64,000 nucleotides of DNA from Tillus elongatus. Lineage: Eukaryota; Arthropoda; Insecta; Coleoptera; Cleridae. This document shows, piece after piece, positions 45,211-55,746 of the stretch. The notes beneath the pieces are model-generated. The model had not been told where the DNA came from and made no database searches. It saw only the letters and a list, made by a program, of their open reading frames with translations. Both the position numbers and the translations under genes were made by a program. The stretch is from assembly GCA_964006375.1 (NCBI GenBank), contig OZ023269.1, positions 3,410,001-3,474,000 of the forward strand. The letters run 5' to 3'. The first letter of the stretch is position 1. Each line of letters begins with the position of its first letter.

Positions 45211-45809
45211 CTCGGAACTGCCTAGGAGCATTACTTCAAGAAAGTCCGTAAAGTAGGTTGTTAGGGCCGTCTTTATTTTTATCGGCTTTTCAGATCCTTC
45301 TCCTTTATACTTAGGATGTTCTTGCTAAACTTGCTTATGGTTTTCCAGCTGTGTTCGTCGACCAGGATTTTCTCTACTATATTTTCTGGAGTTAGTCGTC
45401 CTTCATCGTTCGCCACTTCTCCCCTGTTTTCTGACCATCTTAGGCACTCGAAAAATGTGTGTTCAGCCGTATCCAGCTCGTCACAGTATATGCACTAGTG
45501 ACTTTCAGCCACTTTGAAAGTCACGAGTGCATATACTGTGACGAGCTGGATACGGCTGAACACACATTTTTCGAGTGCCCAAGATGGGCAGAAAACAGGA
45601 GAGAAGTGGTGAACGATGTAGGACGATTAACTCCAGAAAATATAGTAGAGAAAATGCTGGTCGACGAACACAGCTGGAAAACCATAAGCAAGTTTAGCAA
45701 GAACATCCTAAGTGTAAAGGAGAAGGATCTGAAGCCGATAAAAAGGAAGACGGCCCGAATAACCTAATTTACGGACTTTCTTGAAGTAATGCTCCTAGGC
45801 AGTTTCGAG
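45211..45809. repeat. 599-bp palindrome with two RT C-termini head to head
   Basis: The left arm (45211-45507) and right arm (45515-45809) are inverted copies with a few scattered mismatches and a 7-base spacer (45508-45514). Each arm encodes the same LINE tail reading outward: CIYCDELDTAEHTFFEC, then RWAENRREV, DEHSWKTISKFSKNILS and a stop. The CxxC..H..C pattern is the zinc finger after many LINE RTs. The first intact reading is on the plus strand (about 45525-45767), the mirror on the minus strand. Confidence 0.92.
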
Positions 45810-45835
45810 TAATAGTAGTAGTAGTAGTAGTAACA

Positions 45836-46838
45836 GTAATAGTACCAGTAAATATTCTAAATTCATTTCCAGTCCCATTTCCATTTTCGTTTGGTTATAA
45901 AAATGATATAGTTATAATGTAATTATCCTCATAAATGTTATAATATATTTACGCCATCTGCTTTAAAACCACAGGCATGCGGTGATTTTTTACGTCAATT
46001 AAATTTTCACATGCCAATGGAATATGAAATTACAAATTAGTTGTTAGGCAGCGAATCATAAAATTGGTGCATCCAGGTTTTTCGCATGACTAGCATCAAT
46101 ACACATTTCATAACATTAGGTATGTTCTCTTTTTATTGCCACAACTGGATTGTAAGCATAACTTGAAAATTATTTTAGAAAATTACCAATTTAGCAAATT
46201 AGCGAAGAATTGCATTTGAGTCCATTAACCATTTAATACAAGCCATAAGCCAAACTGATTCATTCCACTATTTCCCGATTGCATGTCTGGATAAAACTCA
46301 TTCAGTAAGATAGTAATCAAAAAATGAGCAATCCACATTTTGTTTAATATCGATTTACTAAGTCAATATTGAATCTGTTCACGATACGTTTCATTTGTGA
46401 CATCCGTATCACCGAATCAGAGGATCGTCGATGATTATGCCGATCCAGACACGGAATTCTCAATTCTATTACATCTTTATATTTGTCTTCTACGAAAAAA
46501 AAATAGGGTTAATACAAACCACCCAGGTTCTAAATTTATTATTGACCCTTATTTATACAGTTTATTGATAGTCACTCACAATAAACAGAATATCAAATTT
46601 AACAAGCGTGCCATTCTGACCTACATGCTTCTAGATTTATTATACGGGGAGTGTGCAAAACATCAAATCAACTATTTACCCCAGTTATACATCATCACCA
46701 ACATCATTAATATATAAAAATGTTTGAATGTTTGTTTATGCGATGTGAACAAAGTCTTGATATTTTCAACGAAAGTAAGTTTTTTAAAGTGTTTGTGCTG
46801 CGGATTGCAATGTATACGTGCATCATAAGTGTACTCCA
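45836..46838. other. unassigned AT-rich sequence
   Basis: An open frame at 46397-46717 has no recognisable domain and low-complexity ends. Near 46034-46085 a GCATCCAGGTTTTTC piece weakly resembles the D terminus. Confidence 0.35.
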
Positions 46839-46840
46839 TA

Positions 46841-48769
46841 TAGGGTGGCGGATTGAAAACGAAACAGACCGATTTGCGTCCAGAGAAATTTTTTTTTAAG
46901 AAACGCTGAAACATGTCAATTTTAATATTAAGGGGGACATGTTTTGATATAAAACTCAACTTTGTCACATCGACCCCTTAAGGGCGGTGATAACAACCCT
47001 TATATTTTAAATAGGGAACATGAGTCGAGTGTTACATCATTTGAAAGCTATTTCTTTTCTGAATTCAGCACACAATTTTTTTTGGAAATTTTATCAACTA
47101 GTTTAAAAATTATTCACAGTTGAAGATGCAAAAACGCATTTCACTCATTTCGATAAGAAATATGCTGATAGTCAATGTTTTGTTGGTTTGTTAACAAAAA
47201 ATTGACTATCAGAACATTTCTTATCGGAAAGAGAGAAATGCGGTTTATTATTTCAGTTTATCGGTCGGTTTGATACTTGATAGTACTACCGAAAATTATT
47301 TTTACAATGGTGTATTCTGTAGAAGAAAGAGTTGAAATAATTACTCTTTTTTCAAAAACGAAAACTGTACCAACCGTACCGCAAATTTGTTTAATGAACG
47401 ACATCCGAACACACATGTTACCAGAAAATACATTTTGGAGTTAGTTGCAAAGCTTCGACAAAGTGGTTCAGTAGCCACAAAAAAACGGGATCCTGAACGT
47501 GATACCGGTTAGAAATGAGATTAGTGAGATTGAAGTTTTAGGACAAGTTGCTGCAGACCCAACTTTGAGCACGAGAAAATTGGCCACTGTTTCAAACATT
47601 AAAATAAGAACTATTCAGCGAATAATGAAGCATTACAAATTTCACCCGTATAAAATTCATCTTGTACAACAACTGAATGAAGATGATTTTGATCGGCGGC
47701 TGGAGTTTTGTGAAGTTATGACTGCACGAATAGCTGATAACGGGAACATTCTGTTCAATATCTGTTTTTCAGGCGAGTGTACGTTTTTATTAAACTTTAC
47801 AGTCAATCGTCATAATTGTCGTTATTGGGCACATAATAATCCAAGAAATTTTCACGAAGTCCACACTCAAACTCCACAGAAATTGAATGTCTGGACTGGC
47901 ATTTTTGAAGACCGTTTAATCGGACCAATTTTTCTTGATGGCAATTTGAGTGGCGAAACGTATTTGGAGTTATTAGAAGATATCGTTTACCCTCTACTAA
48001 TTGACATTGTTTAAAACGATGATCGCTATCAAGAAAATAAATTAGTGTTTCAACAAGATGGAGCTTCTCCGCATTTTTCACAACGTGATAGGAAGTTTTT
48101 GAACAGAGTTTCCAGGACAATGGATTGGGCGTAGATGTGCTATTGAGTGGCCCCCTAGATCACCGGATTTAACTCATTTAGACTTCTTTCTATGGGGCCA
48201 TTTAAAGAGTAGAATTAACGCAACAGAACCGGAGTCTCTGGAAGAATTATGACGACGCATTGTTGAAGAATGCCGTCTAATGACTCCACAAATGCTCCAG
48301 AATGTCAGAGCTCGTTTTGAACAAAATTTGTACTTTTGTATCGAAGCTGGTGGTCAACAATTTGAACACTTCCTTAACTGAATAAACATTTTTGAACGTT
48401 TGGTTTTGTTTTTCAGTTTTTTTAAAGAAAAATTGACTAATTAGTGCATTTCTTATCACAATTAATGAAATACGTTCTTGCAACTCCAACTGTGAAATAT
48501 TTTTAAACGAGATGATAAAACTTCCAAAAAGATTAGTGCGCTGAATTTAGAAAAGAAAGAGCTTTCAAATGATGTAACACTCGACCCATGTTCCCTATTT
48601 AAAATATAAGGATTGTTATCACCACCTTCAAGGGGTTGATGTGACAAAGTTGAGTTTTATGTCAAAACATGTCCCCCGCAATATTAAAATTGACGTGTTT
48701 CAGCGTTTCTTAAAAAACAATTCTCTGGACGCAAAACGGTCTGTTTCGTTTTCAATGCGTCACCCTGTA
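46841..48769 (+). mobile_element. DD41D-type family 2 transposon, full length but dead (copy a)
   Basis: 1,929 bases with TIR-like ends of about 350 bp: TAGGGTGGCGGATTGAAAAC at the left, mirrored by TTTTCAATGCGTCACCCTGTA at the right. The subterminal mirror continues through TTAAAATTGACGTG, AAAGCTCTTTCTTTTC and ATTTCTTATC. A further inverted repeat (47135-47245) lies between the TIR and the transposase. Confidence 0.88.
47307..48381 (+). pseudogene. transposase of family 2 (copy a), disrupted
   Basis: ATG at 47307 (MVYSVEERVEIITLF), an early frameshift (about 47350), another near 47500, then a long open piece (47499-48014). It carries HPYKIHLVQQLNEDDFDRRL, FSGECTF where the family has FSDE (first catalytic Asp changed to Gly), VNRHNCRYWA and GNLSGETYLELLED. 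A TAA at 48012-48014 and later shifts break the QQDGASPHF block. The third block, SPDLTHLDFFLWG, is at about 48165. D2-D3 spacing would be about 41. Inactive. Confidence 0.88.
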
Positions 48770-48846
48770 CTGAACTTAAATTCCTAGAAAGTAATAAAAC
48801 TAGCGTCAAGTGTGTTTGTAAACAATGTACTCATTAATCGTTGGAT

Positions 48847-49196
48847 ATGGCTGTCAGCGGGAAACAAACAGATGTGATTAGCTTCTTTAATGAAATAGTC
48901 AATCTAGAGCAGCTGATAGCTGAATTCTCGAAACAAATGACAAAACGGAATAGAACAATAGAAAATCAAAATAAGGTTATAACTGAAATAAAAACTGCTT
49001 CGATAGTTGCCAATGTCAGTGCGAAGAAACCTGCAGGCGGGAGTTCTGCAAAGCAGATGGGGAAACAAACCACTGTAAAAGTCAACAACGGCAACAACGA
49101 AGGTGTGAAAACTAGACTGCTACTGTCGGAAGCTGAAATTTCGAGAGAGGAGGTATCCAAAAATACTAGTGGTGGAAACACAGCAACAAAGGGCGC
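48847..49196 (+). CDS. unidentified ORF fragment, coiled-coil-like
   Basis: About 116 codons from the ATG at 48847, then running into inverted module S (real sequence probably ends near 49196). The start MAVSGKQTDVISFFNEIVNL is followed by a heptad-like stretch with KQMTKRNRTIENQNKVITEI, then a Ser/Gly/Lys-rich part. It begins about 80 bases after a transposon end. It could be the 5' part of a retroelement ORF1 or of a host gene. I do not recognise it, and nothing shows that it is expressed. Confidence 0.3.
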
Positions 49197-49310
49197 ATAT
49201 AAAACTGAAACTGATCCTGGATATGGGTTCTAGGGGGCCTAGTTCGCGGTCATTTGAATAATTTTTTTCAAAATTCAAAAGTCGGGATCTCTTAAAATTG
49301 ATTTTTTTTG
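49197..49310 (-). repeat. module S, solitary copy
   Basis: Reverse complement reads GAGATCCCGACTTTTGAATT..GACCGCGAACTAGGCCCCC. No TA array; its edge joins the ORF fragment at 48847. Confidence 0.75.
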
Positions 49311-49923
49311 CACTTAGGACATTTTGTCTTAGCGCGGCAGTACAGCTCATACTAAAATCATAGAATATTGAGAACATCTGCCTCGGATGTGGACACTATT
49401 GGAGCTGGCGGCATATATGACGACTGTCTACTTATCTACGGTCTGTATCTTAATAATTTCTAACAATACCAAGAAGAACAAGCAGCGATAATCTAGCCCT
49501 AAATAAAAGTCTAACAAAAAATATAAAACGTTTTTGTGGAAGCCGTGTGCTTTATTCGGAAGAAATAGACAGAAATCATAATTATTTGTCAGTAATTATT
49601 CTCTGATTGCCTAATTTAAAACAATTTTCGTTGACTATTAGTTATATAAAACCCACGCATAGTGATATTGAAGTCATCAGACGTAATTGTTATTTTTATG
49701 AGAAAACATTACATACCTTTCACTTTTGAGACATACTATACAAACAAATTATAACTTTGAAATGAACAACGTAAACCTTTTAAGCTTATGTAATAATGAA
49801 TATAACTTTCTGTATGTTATGGGGGTAATTGCGTTTCATATTTATTATTTGTGTAAGCTTCAAAAGGGATTTATTCACTTATTACAATTACCTAGCTCAA
49901 ACTGCTATAATCAGTAGTTTAAG
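49311..49923. other. unassigned AT-rich sequence
   Basis: Nothing recognised. Confidence 0.4.
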
Positions 49924-50166
49924 AATAAAAAAGTCTGGACACAGCAAGTGCGTTAAGGAAGTTAATTTTCATAAAAATGTTTTTAATAGCAAATATGTAT
50001 TTAATGCAAGCAGACATCAATTTGGTTTCCGTTATAACCTATATAGAAGAAACAATGTCCAATATATAACCAACATAACTTAGTGTTTGAAACTGTTTAA
50101 AATTTACCGAAAACAAACTTAAAAAATGTTTCCGAGAAAACTGGTTTCCTAGACAACAAACCTTTT

Positions 50167-50575
50167 TTTCTTTCATAAAAACATTTATTAAATCCAAATT
50201 TACACTCTTACACTTTTAATTTTTTCACCAATTACCCATAGCCGATTGGAAACTTTCTCCATTAAAAACAACATGGTATAAGAAAATAGATAATAATAAA
50301 CTTCACATGTCTAAAATTAAAATTAAAAACAAAATAATTTCCTACTAAATTCCCCAATTGATCCATTCGCCATCTTGTTGAATCTATCCTTTCTTAAAAT
50401 TCTTTTTAAGTCTTCTAAGTTACCATCTGTTTCCATACTCACATAAGAAACGGCACACAAAAACCACATCCACACATTTTTATCTGCATTCTTTTTGAAT
50501 TCCCTACATAATTAACTGTAAATGTTTTCTTCCATTTCTATTCTGAATTTTTGTAAGAGTTTAAGGCTAACCCAG
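50167..50575 (-). mobile_element. retro-inserted 3' end with polyadenylation signal inside module D
   Basis: Splits a D copy. On the minus strand it ends with AATAAATG and an A-rich tail (GAAAGAAAAAAAGG), and AACCT flanks it on both sides (50158-50162 and 50579-50583), a possible 5-bp duplication. It contains an exon-like coding segment, so it looks like a retroposed transcript end. Confidence 0.5.
50323..50505 (-). pseudogene. exon-like C-terminal coding segment of an unidentified gene
   Basis: A minus-strand open frame of about 58 codons with non-repetitive composition, including FKKNADKNVWMWFLCAV, METDGNLEDLKRILRKD and MANGSIGEFSRK, ending in TAA at about 50323-50325. It is preceded by TTTACAG, a good splice-acceptor match, and followed by an AATAAA about 130 bases on. 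This is the only host-like coding sequence I see in the window. Identity unknown. Confidence 0.4.
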
Positions 50576-51106
50576 ATCAACCTTAGGTTAATAGCAAATT
50601 GAGTTATTGAAATTTGAAGCATTTGATGAAAATTCTCTACATCTAGATTTTTTTTTCTTACAAACATGCATCATATTTCGATGAAAAATGCAAAAATGCA
50701 ATAATATAAGGGATGTTCGAAAAAAATTTGTAGGTCTCACCAACGACTTATGAGCCAGCCTGTAATCATCAAAATAGTTTTATAAGATACAGCTCAAGAC
50801 ACCCTATAATTAACGTATACAACTTTTTCTCGTACCTTGTATAATAACAACTATATTGAGGTTTGCCGTAGAAATTCATCATTTTTCTTAGAAACATGCA
50901 TCATATTTCGATAAAAAATGCAAAATGCAATAACATAAAACTGTTTGAAGAAAACAATTGTAGAGATCACCAACGACTTATGTAATTGTCAAAATATTTT
51001 TATAAGATGCAGCTCAAGACATCCTATAATTAACGTATACAATTTTTTCTCGTATCTTGTATAATAACAACTATATTGAGGTTTTTCGTAGAAATTCATC
51101 ACCCCT

Positions 51107-51108
<2 letters not shown>

Positions 51109-51198
<90 letters not shown>
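51109..51198. repeat. (TA)n array 12
   Basis: About 90 bases of TA between S and B (minus orientation). Confidence 0.97.
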
Positions 51199-51200
<2 letters not shown>

Positions 51201-51697
51201 AGATAAAAACTAAAACTAAACCCGGATATGGATTTCAGGAAGACTAGTGTGCACTCATTTAAAGAAATCTTTTTAAAATTCAAAAGTCGCGGTCTTCCCA
51301 CTAACGAATTTTTTGTACGAAAATTCGCCAAACATTATTGACCGTTAACCCATAGACTTACCTAAAACTATTGCCAAAGCATCACAGAAAGGGTCTATTT
51401 AAAATGAATTTTCTGGAAATATTTTAGTAAAATTAAGGACAATGACAGTTGAAGCTAAAACTCAAAAGTTTGTAGAACACTCTTCTTGCGACATTTTCTT
51501 TACATAAATCGTATTCGTTTCAGATTCTTTGCCTAAATGTTGCCAATTTTGACGTTTCAGATCGCGTCTTTGACGTTCTGAGGAAAACCACAATTTTTTA
51601 AATACCTATAACTTTTTGTCTTTTAACTTACAGACCCAAATTCTGGTACTTCGTTCACTTTTTATAATACAAACACGTGTACCAAATTTGGTTATCG

Positions 51698-53209
51698 GGT
51701 TGCCTAGGAGATCAAACTTTTAAACGTCATCTTCTGATAGTAAACCTAATGGTTCTACTGCAAAGTACGTCTGTCAATTGTATTTTAATAAAAGAGAATA
51801 TTTTCCACAATAATAGCAATAATTATTATTCACGGGGAGTGTAATCGAATTGTTACCAGAACATATCATGTGTTTGCAGAGAGATTTACAGATAGACATA
51901 GACCAACTCCTGAAATGATCAATAGACTATCGAAAAATTGTTCTGATAATGGAACGTTTCGTTCGTAATTAAAATAAACCGCTATTGGACAATGAAGAGA
52001 CACAAATAAATGTTTTGGCATTTTTTACTGGTTATCCGCAAGCGTCAATCAGAGACTGCAGTAGAAATTTGCATCTTTCAAGAGAAACTAATCACAGGAT
52101 TCTAACAATTAACAAATGGACACCATTTTCGTTCACTTTAATAGACCTGGGGATTTTTCCCGGCGTGTAAAATTCTGCGAATGGTATCTTTTGAAAACTC
52201 AAGAAGATGAAAATTTCTCAAGACAAATTATATGGTGCGATGAGTCAAAATTTTCAAAGAGGGGCATGGTCGGACGAAAATCCTCACATTAATAGAGAAC
52301 TAAATTTCCAGGACGGTTGGAATTTCAGTGTATTTTGCGCAGTAAAATAAAATGCATTTTTTGCCCTTAACATTTATGATGAGAACTTAACACGTTGGTA
52401 CCAATAATATTAAGCAATACTGAATTTCATTTGCGTATTAGTACATTATGTTATTAAAATATTTATTAGACTCTCTGAAACTAAATTTGAAAATATGACC
52501 CTTTTATTCATATCATTAATAATGGTAAGATTGAAAAAAAAAAGGTAAGAACGAATTCTAAACGTGCAGTATTCACAGGTCCTGGCTATTGTCGCATTCT
52601 GCAGTAAGTAATAATACCAGCGCTGAACTCCTTGTATAAACACGAAGTTTGGTATCAACAAGATGGAGCTTCACCACACAACTCACAGATAGTAAACGAC
52701 CTACTCCAGGAAACATTTGAAGACAGATGGATAGCTAACGGTGGTCCATATCGTTGGCCGGCCCGCTCACCAGACTTGACTCCACTAGATATTAGTATCT
52801 GGGCGTGTATTAAGAACAAAGTTCACCAGGAACCACCTAGTACAAAACAAGATATGATAGCTAGAGTATTAGAGGTATTCAACGCAGTGGAGCAAGATTG
52901 CCTTTCTGGAGGCACGGGTACAATCATTAAAAGGGCCATCAAATGCCTCGAAGTGAACGACGCAAAATTCGAACATTTATTGTGAAATGATAACACACAA
53001 ATGCTTTACTCTTATAAAATTTTTGACGAAATACTCCATTCTCAGAAATTTTTTAGTAGTATTCTGGTCATGTAACGAGTTCATCTTTGCAACCACAGGG
53101 CATATGCTGTTAATAATTATACTCGTAAATAAAAGTAATATTTAAAAGTCATCGCATATTTTACTTATGTTGGAAGATGACGTTTAAAATTTTCATCTCC
53201 TAGGCAACC
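51698..53209 (+). mobile_element. third DD41D-type transposon, degenerate
   Basis: TIR-like ends GGTTGCCTAGGAGATCAAAC..AACGTCATCTTC (51698-51737) and the mirror GAAGATGACGTTTAAAATTT..CTCCTAGGCAACC (53172-53209). About 1.5 kb with a plus-strand transposase pseudogene. Inserted at the edge of module A. Confidence 0.8.
51985..52985 (+). pseudogene. transposase of the third DD41D-type family, disrupted
   Basis: Pieces: ETQINVLAFFTGYPQASIRD and LHLSRETNHRIL (HTH), then frameshift, VKFCEWYLLKTQEDENFSRQ, IIWCDESKF (first Asp), AWSDENPH, FSVFCAVK, a roughly 260-base non-coding or inserted stretch (52350-52630), then VWYQQDGASPHNSQIVNDLL (second Asp), RWIANGG and WPARSPDLTPLDISIW (third Asp; 41 residues between). 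The C-terminus CLEVNDAKFEHLL is complete. Catalytic Asps are all retained but the frame is broken. Confidence 0.8.
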
Positions 53210-53213
53210 TGAT

Positions 53214-54554
53214 CAACTGACAATAATTATTTCTTATCGCAAATAATGTTTAAACATCTTCAAATCGGTAGGACTTAGGTATAGCGAATAATGATACCAA
53301 TCTAAAGAACAATAAAAAGAACATGAACTAACGTTTTAAAATATAGGATGTTCTACTTAAAATAAGAGGGTCATTAGGTTTTAAAGTGGTCACGATTGAC
53401 CGGTCTATTTCGGACACCCTATCTAACTTGTACTAGCTTTAGGAAATTCCAAATATTTTGTGGCAGTTTAGAATTTGCACTTTAAAACTTAAACTCTTGA
53501 GGTTGAAAAATAAAAGAGATACAGGTGTGTAAATGTGACAATGTTTTGTAAGAAATTCTTGAAAAGAGTCAAATATCTCGAAAATGGTTGAGGAAAGTTA
53601 CATGATATGTTAGTAAAACCTACCATAAAATTTGACGAGCAATCTAGATACGTAATAAAAACACCATCTTCTGTTTGAAATAAGTAAGTTGACGTCTACT
53701 TCCGGTATAACCAGAAGTCCCATGCTACCGTCAATATATTTTCAGTGAACTGGAAATTTTGAGAAACCCACGTTGCAGAAATTTCAATATTCAATTGTGA
53801 GCCGTACTACAGAAACGGCTAATGGAAGGTCTACGTGGGACATCCTGTATAGACACAGGACTTGGATATGAGTTTGAGAACCTAGAAACTCCAATTTCAA
53901 CTCAAAAAGATTTTTTTAAAAGCTAACAATATGCAAAGTCGTAAAATGTTTTCAGATAAAAAAAGGAAGATTTCTCTGAATATACAGTGGCAGATATTAA
54001 ATTCGATACATATTCAGTATGTATGATTTATCAAATACCAAATGTGTGTATTGGATCGACAGCTTTTCATCTTCGATAAAATAATGAAAGAATATATTTA
54101 GTAAGGCCATTAACTTTAAAGTATTTCGCATGCAGTTATTTATAGCTTCGAGGGAATAAATGCAGGAACGCATTAATCAAAGTTCAGTCAAATTGAATAT
54201 ACAATAATTTAATCAATGTCAGTGCGGTCCGTTCACCATATGAATACTTTATTTGCCATTATGGTCCCTAGTGCGCTTCGCTTTGAACAAAATTCAAGTA
54301 AACTACGGCCTTGTGCATCTACAACGTCAGCTAAAAAAATGTAATAATGAAAAATTCGCTTGTCACATTGATAGCAATTTACCATTTCCCTATGACATTC
54401 ACAGACAAAATGAAAAGTAAATATATGAAACAGAACAAAATCGTTGCTAATTCTGGTTATCCAATTTACTGCAGCCAGATCATAAAATATTTGTTTTCAC
54501 AGTTAACAGGCATTAACCAACATATGAAAGTACTAGAGCTAGTGTTTAAAGAAC
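53214..54554. other. unassigned, including a possible MITE
   Basis: TATAGGATGTTCTACTTAAA at 53343 and its imperfect mirror CTACGTGGGACATCCTGTATA at 53830 could be ends of a ~510-bp MITE; CGGACACCCTAT also occurs at 53412. The rest is AT-rich. The open frame at 54347-54568 has no recognisable content. Confidence 0.35.
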
Positions 54555-54662
54555 AATTTAATATTTAACTGAATTTTCTAGATCGCGACTTTTGAATGTG
54601 GAAAACATTTATTTAAATGAGCGCGAACTAGGTCCCCTAGAACACATATCTGGACTTCGTAA
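54555..54662 (+). repeat. module S, solitary copy
   Basis: TCGCGACTTTTGAATGTGGA..GAGCGCGAACTAGGTCCCC..CATATCTGG; no TA array follows. Confidence 0.7.
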
Positions 54663-55746
54663 AAAACAAATGACTGTCGCGATCGGTGGCTACGTTTAGC
54701 AGTCTAATGTATATATGTCATATGTTGATTGTAGGTGGCGCTAGCGTCGGAAAGAAGAATTATTCGATGGTAGGGACTTCAAAAATAAGTTTTTGGGTAT
54801 CACCGACTATTTCTAAGCAATTTTTGTTCTATTTAATGTTCTAAAAGTTGACAGATCTTGAGATTTTAGAAGTAGTATTGTGTAACTTGTGGATGGAAAA
54901 TAAGGTTTGTTATCCGTGAAAACTTAACGACCTGGGTCAATGAAGACTTTTGTTTAAAAGCTCAAGAAGAATACATTAAACGTAATGTATATAGGTGGCG
55001 CTGGCCCTGATGTAGAATAATTTCAATCATTTAATTCTGAAAAAATAGATATCGTTGATTTAGAACTCAAAGTAGTCCAAAAATATTAGTCTGCTATTTA
55101 TTGCAGATAAGACAAAATAAAAAATGACTTCTTTAATGTTTAAGCTAGGTCTAATTATAAAATTATCAATATTTTGCCGTCGACTGACTCCTGGTTAGAG
55201 CGGCATACTTACACTAGGGAGAAAAAAGTTATTGAGCTTTAAATGTAGACAAAGTGCTGCTGGTGGCGCCCTCTGCAAGTTACATCAAAACAATGATCAA
55301 ACGTGGATTTCTCATCCTAAAAAACTTCTGCGTACCAAATTTCCGGCAAATCCTGATATTACTAAGATAGATATTTGAAAAGAAGTTTCAACAAATAATA
55401 ATTTCGACACCCTGTATTTCGAAAATTATCAACTAAGGTAAATTGGGCTAGATCCTCATATTTTAGCCTAAGGAATCTGTCGTAGCAGTTTCTACATATC
55501 TTTTAGAGACACCTGTATATATAAAGATCTCTCTCAGGTCTAGGGTTGGTAAGTGCGTTATGGTAGCGAATTTTCATTAAAATGCTCTACGCATTTTTAT
55601 GAAAATAATAATAATAGACGTTTCATTGTTCTCTTAGGGCACTCATTTTAAAATGTCAGTCATTTATCATTGAGAAAATATTTGACGATAATTGAATAAA
55701 TTGTAAGAAAACATTTGTTTACAAATGGGCTTTATTTAGATTTAAC
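54663..55746. other. non-coding sequence with recurrent GGTGGCGC motifs
   Basis: AGGTGGCGCTxxC at 54733 and 54992 and GGTGGCGCC at 55262 recur among AT-rich DNA with ACACCCTGTA and ACACCTGTATA motifs (55411, 55510). These suggest buried transposon ends. A D-terminus piece (GTGCGTTATGGTAGCGAATT) lies at 55553. No gene. Confidence 0.45.

Larger units (their letters stand above)
49924..51697 (-). repeat. modular repeat, complete inverted copy: A-C-S-(TA)n-B-B-D
   Basis: Read on the minus strand from 51697: end of A (51620-51697), C (51380-51610), S (51199-51335), TA array, B (50885-51105), a second B (50648-50880), D (50646 to 49924, split by a retro-insert at 50167-50575). This copy and 22868-24186 define the module order. 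The two B units are tandem, about 235 bases each. Confidence 0.82.

Noticed and set aside
46397..46717. 106-codon plus-strand open frame
   Set aside because: AT-rich, no domain, no supporting signals; left as unassigned.
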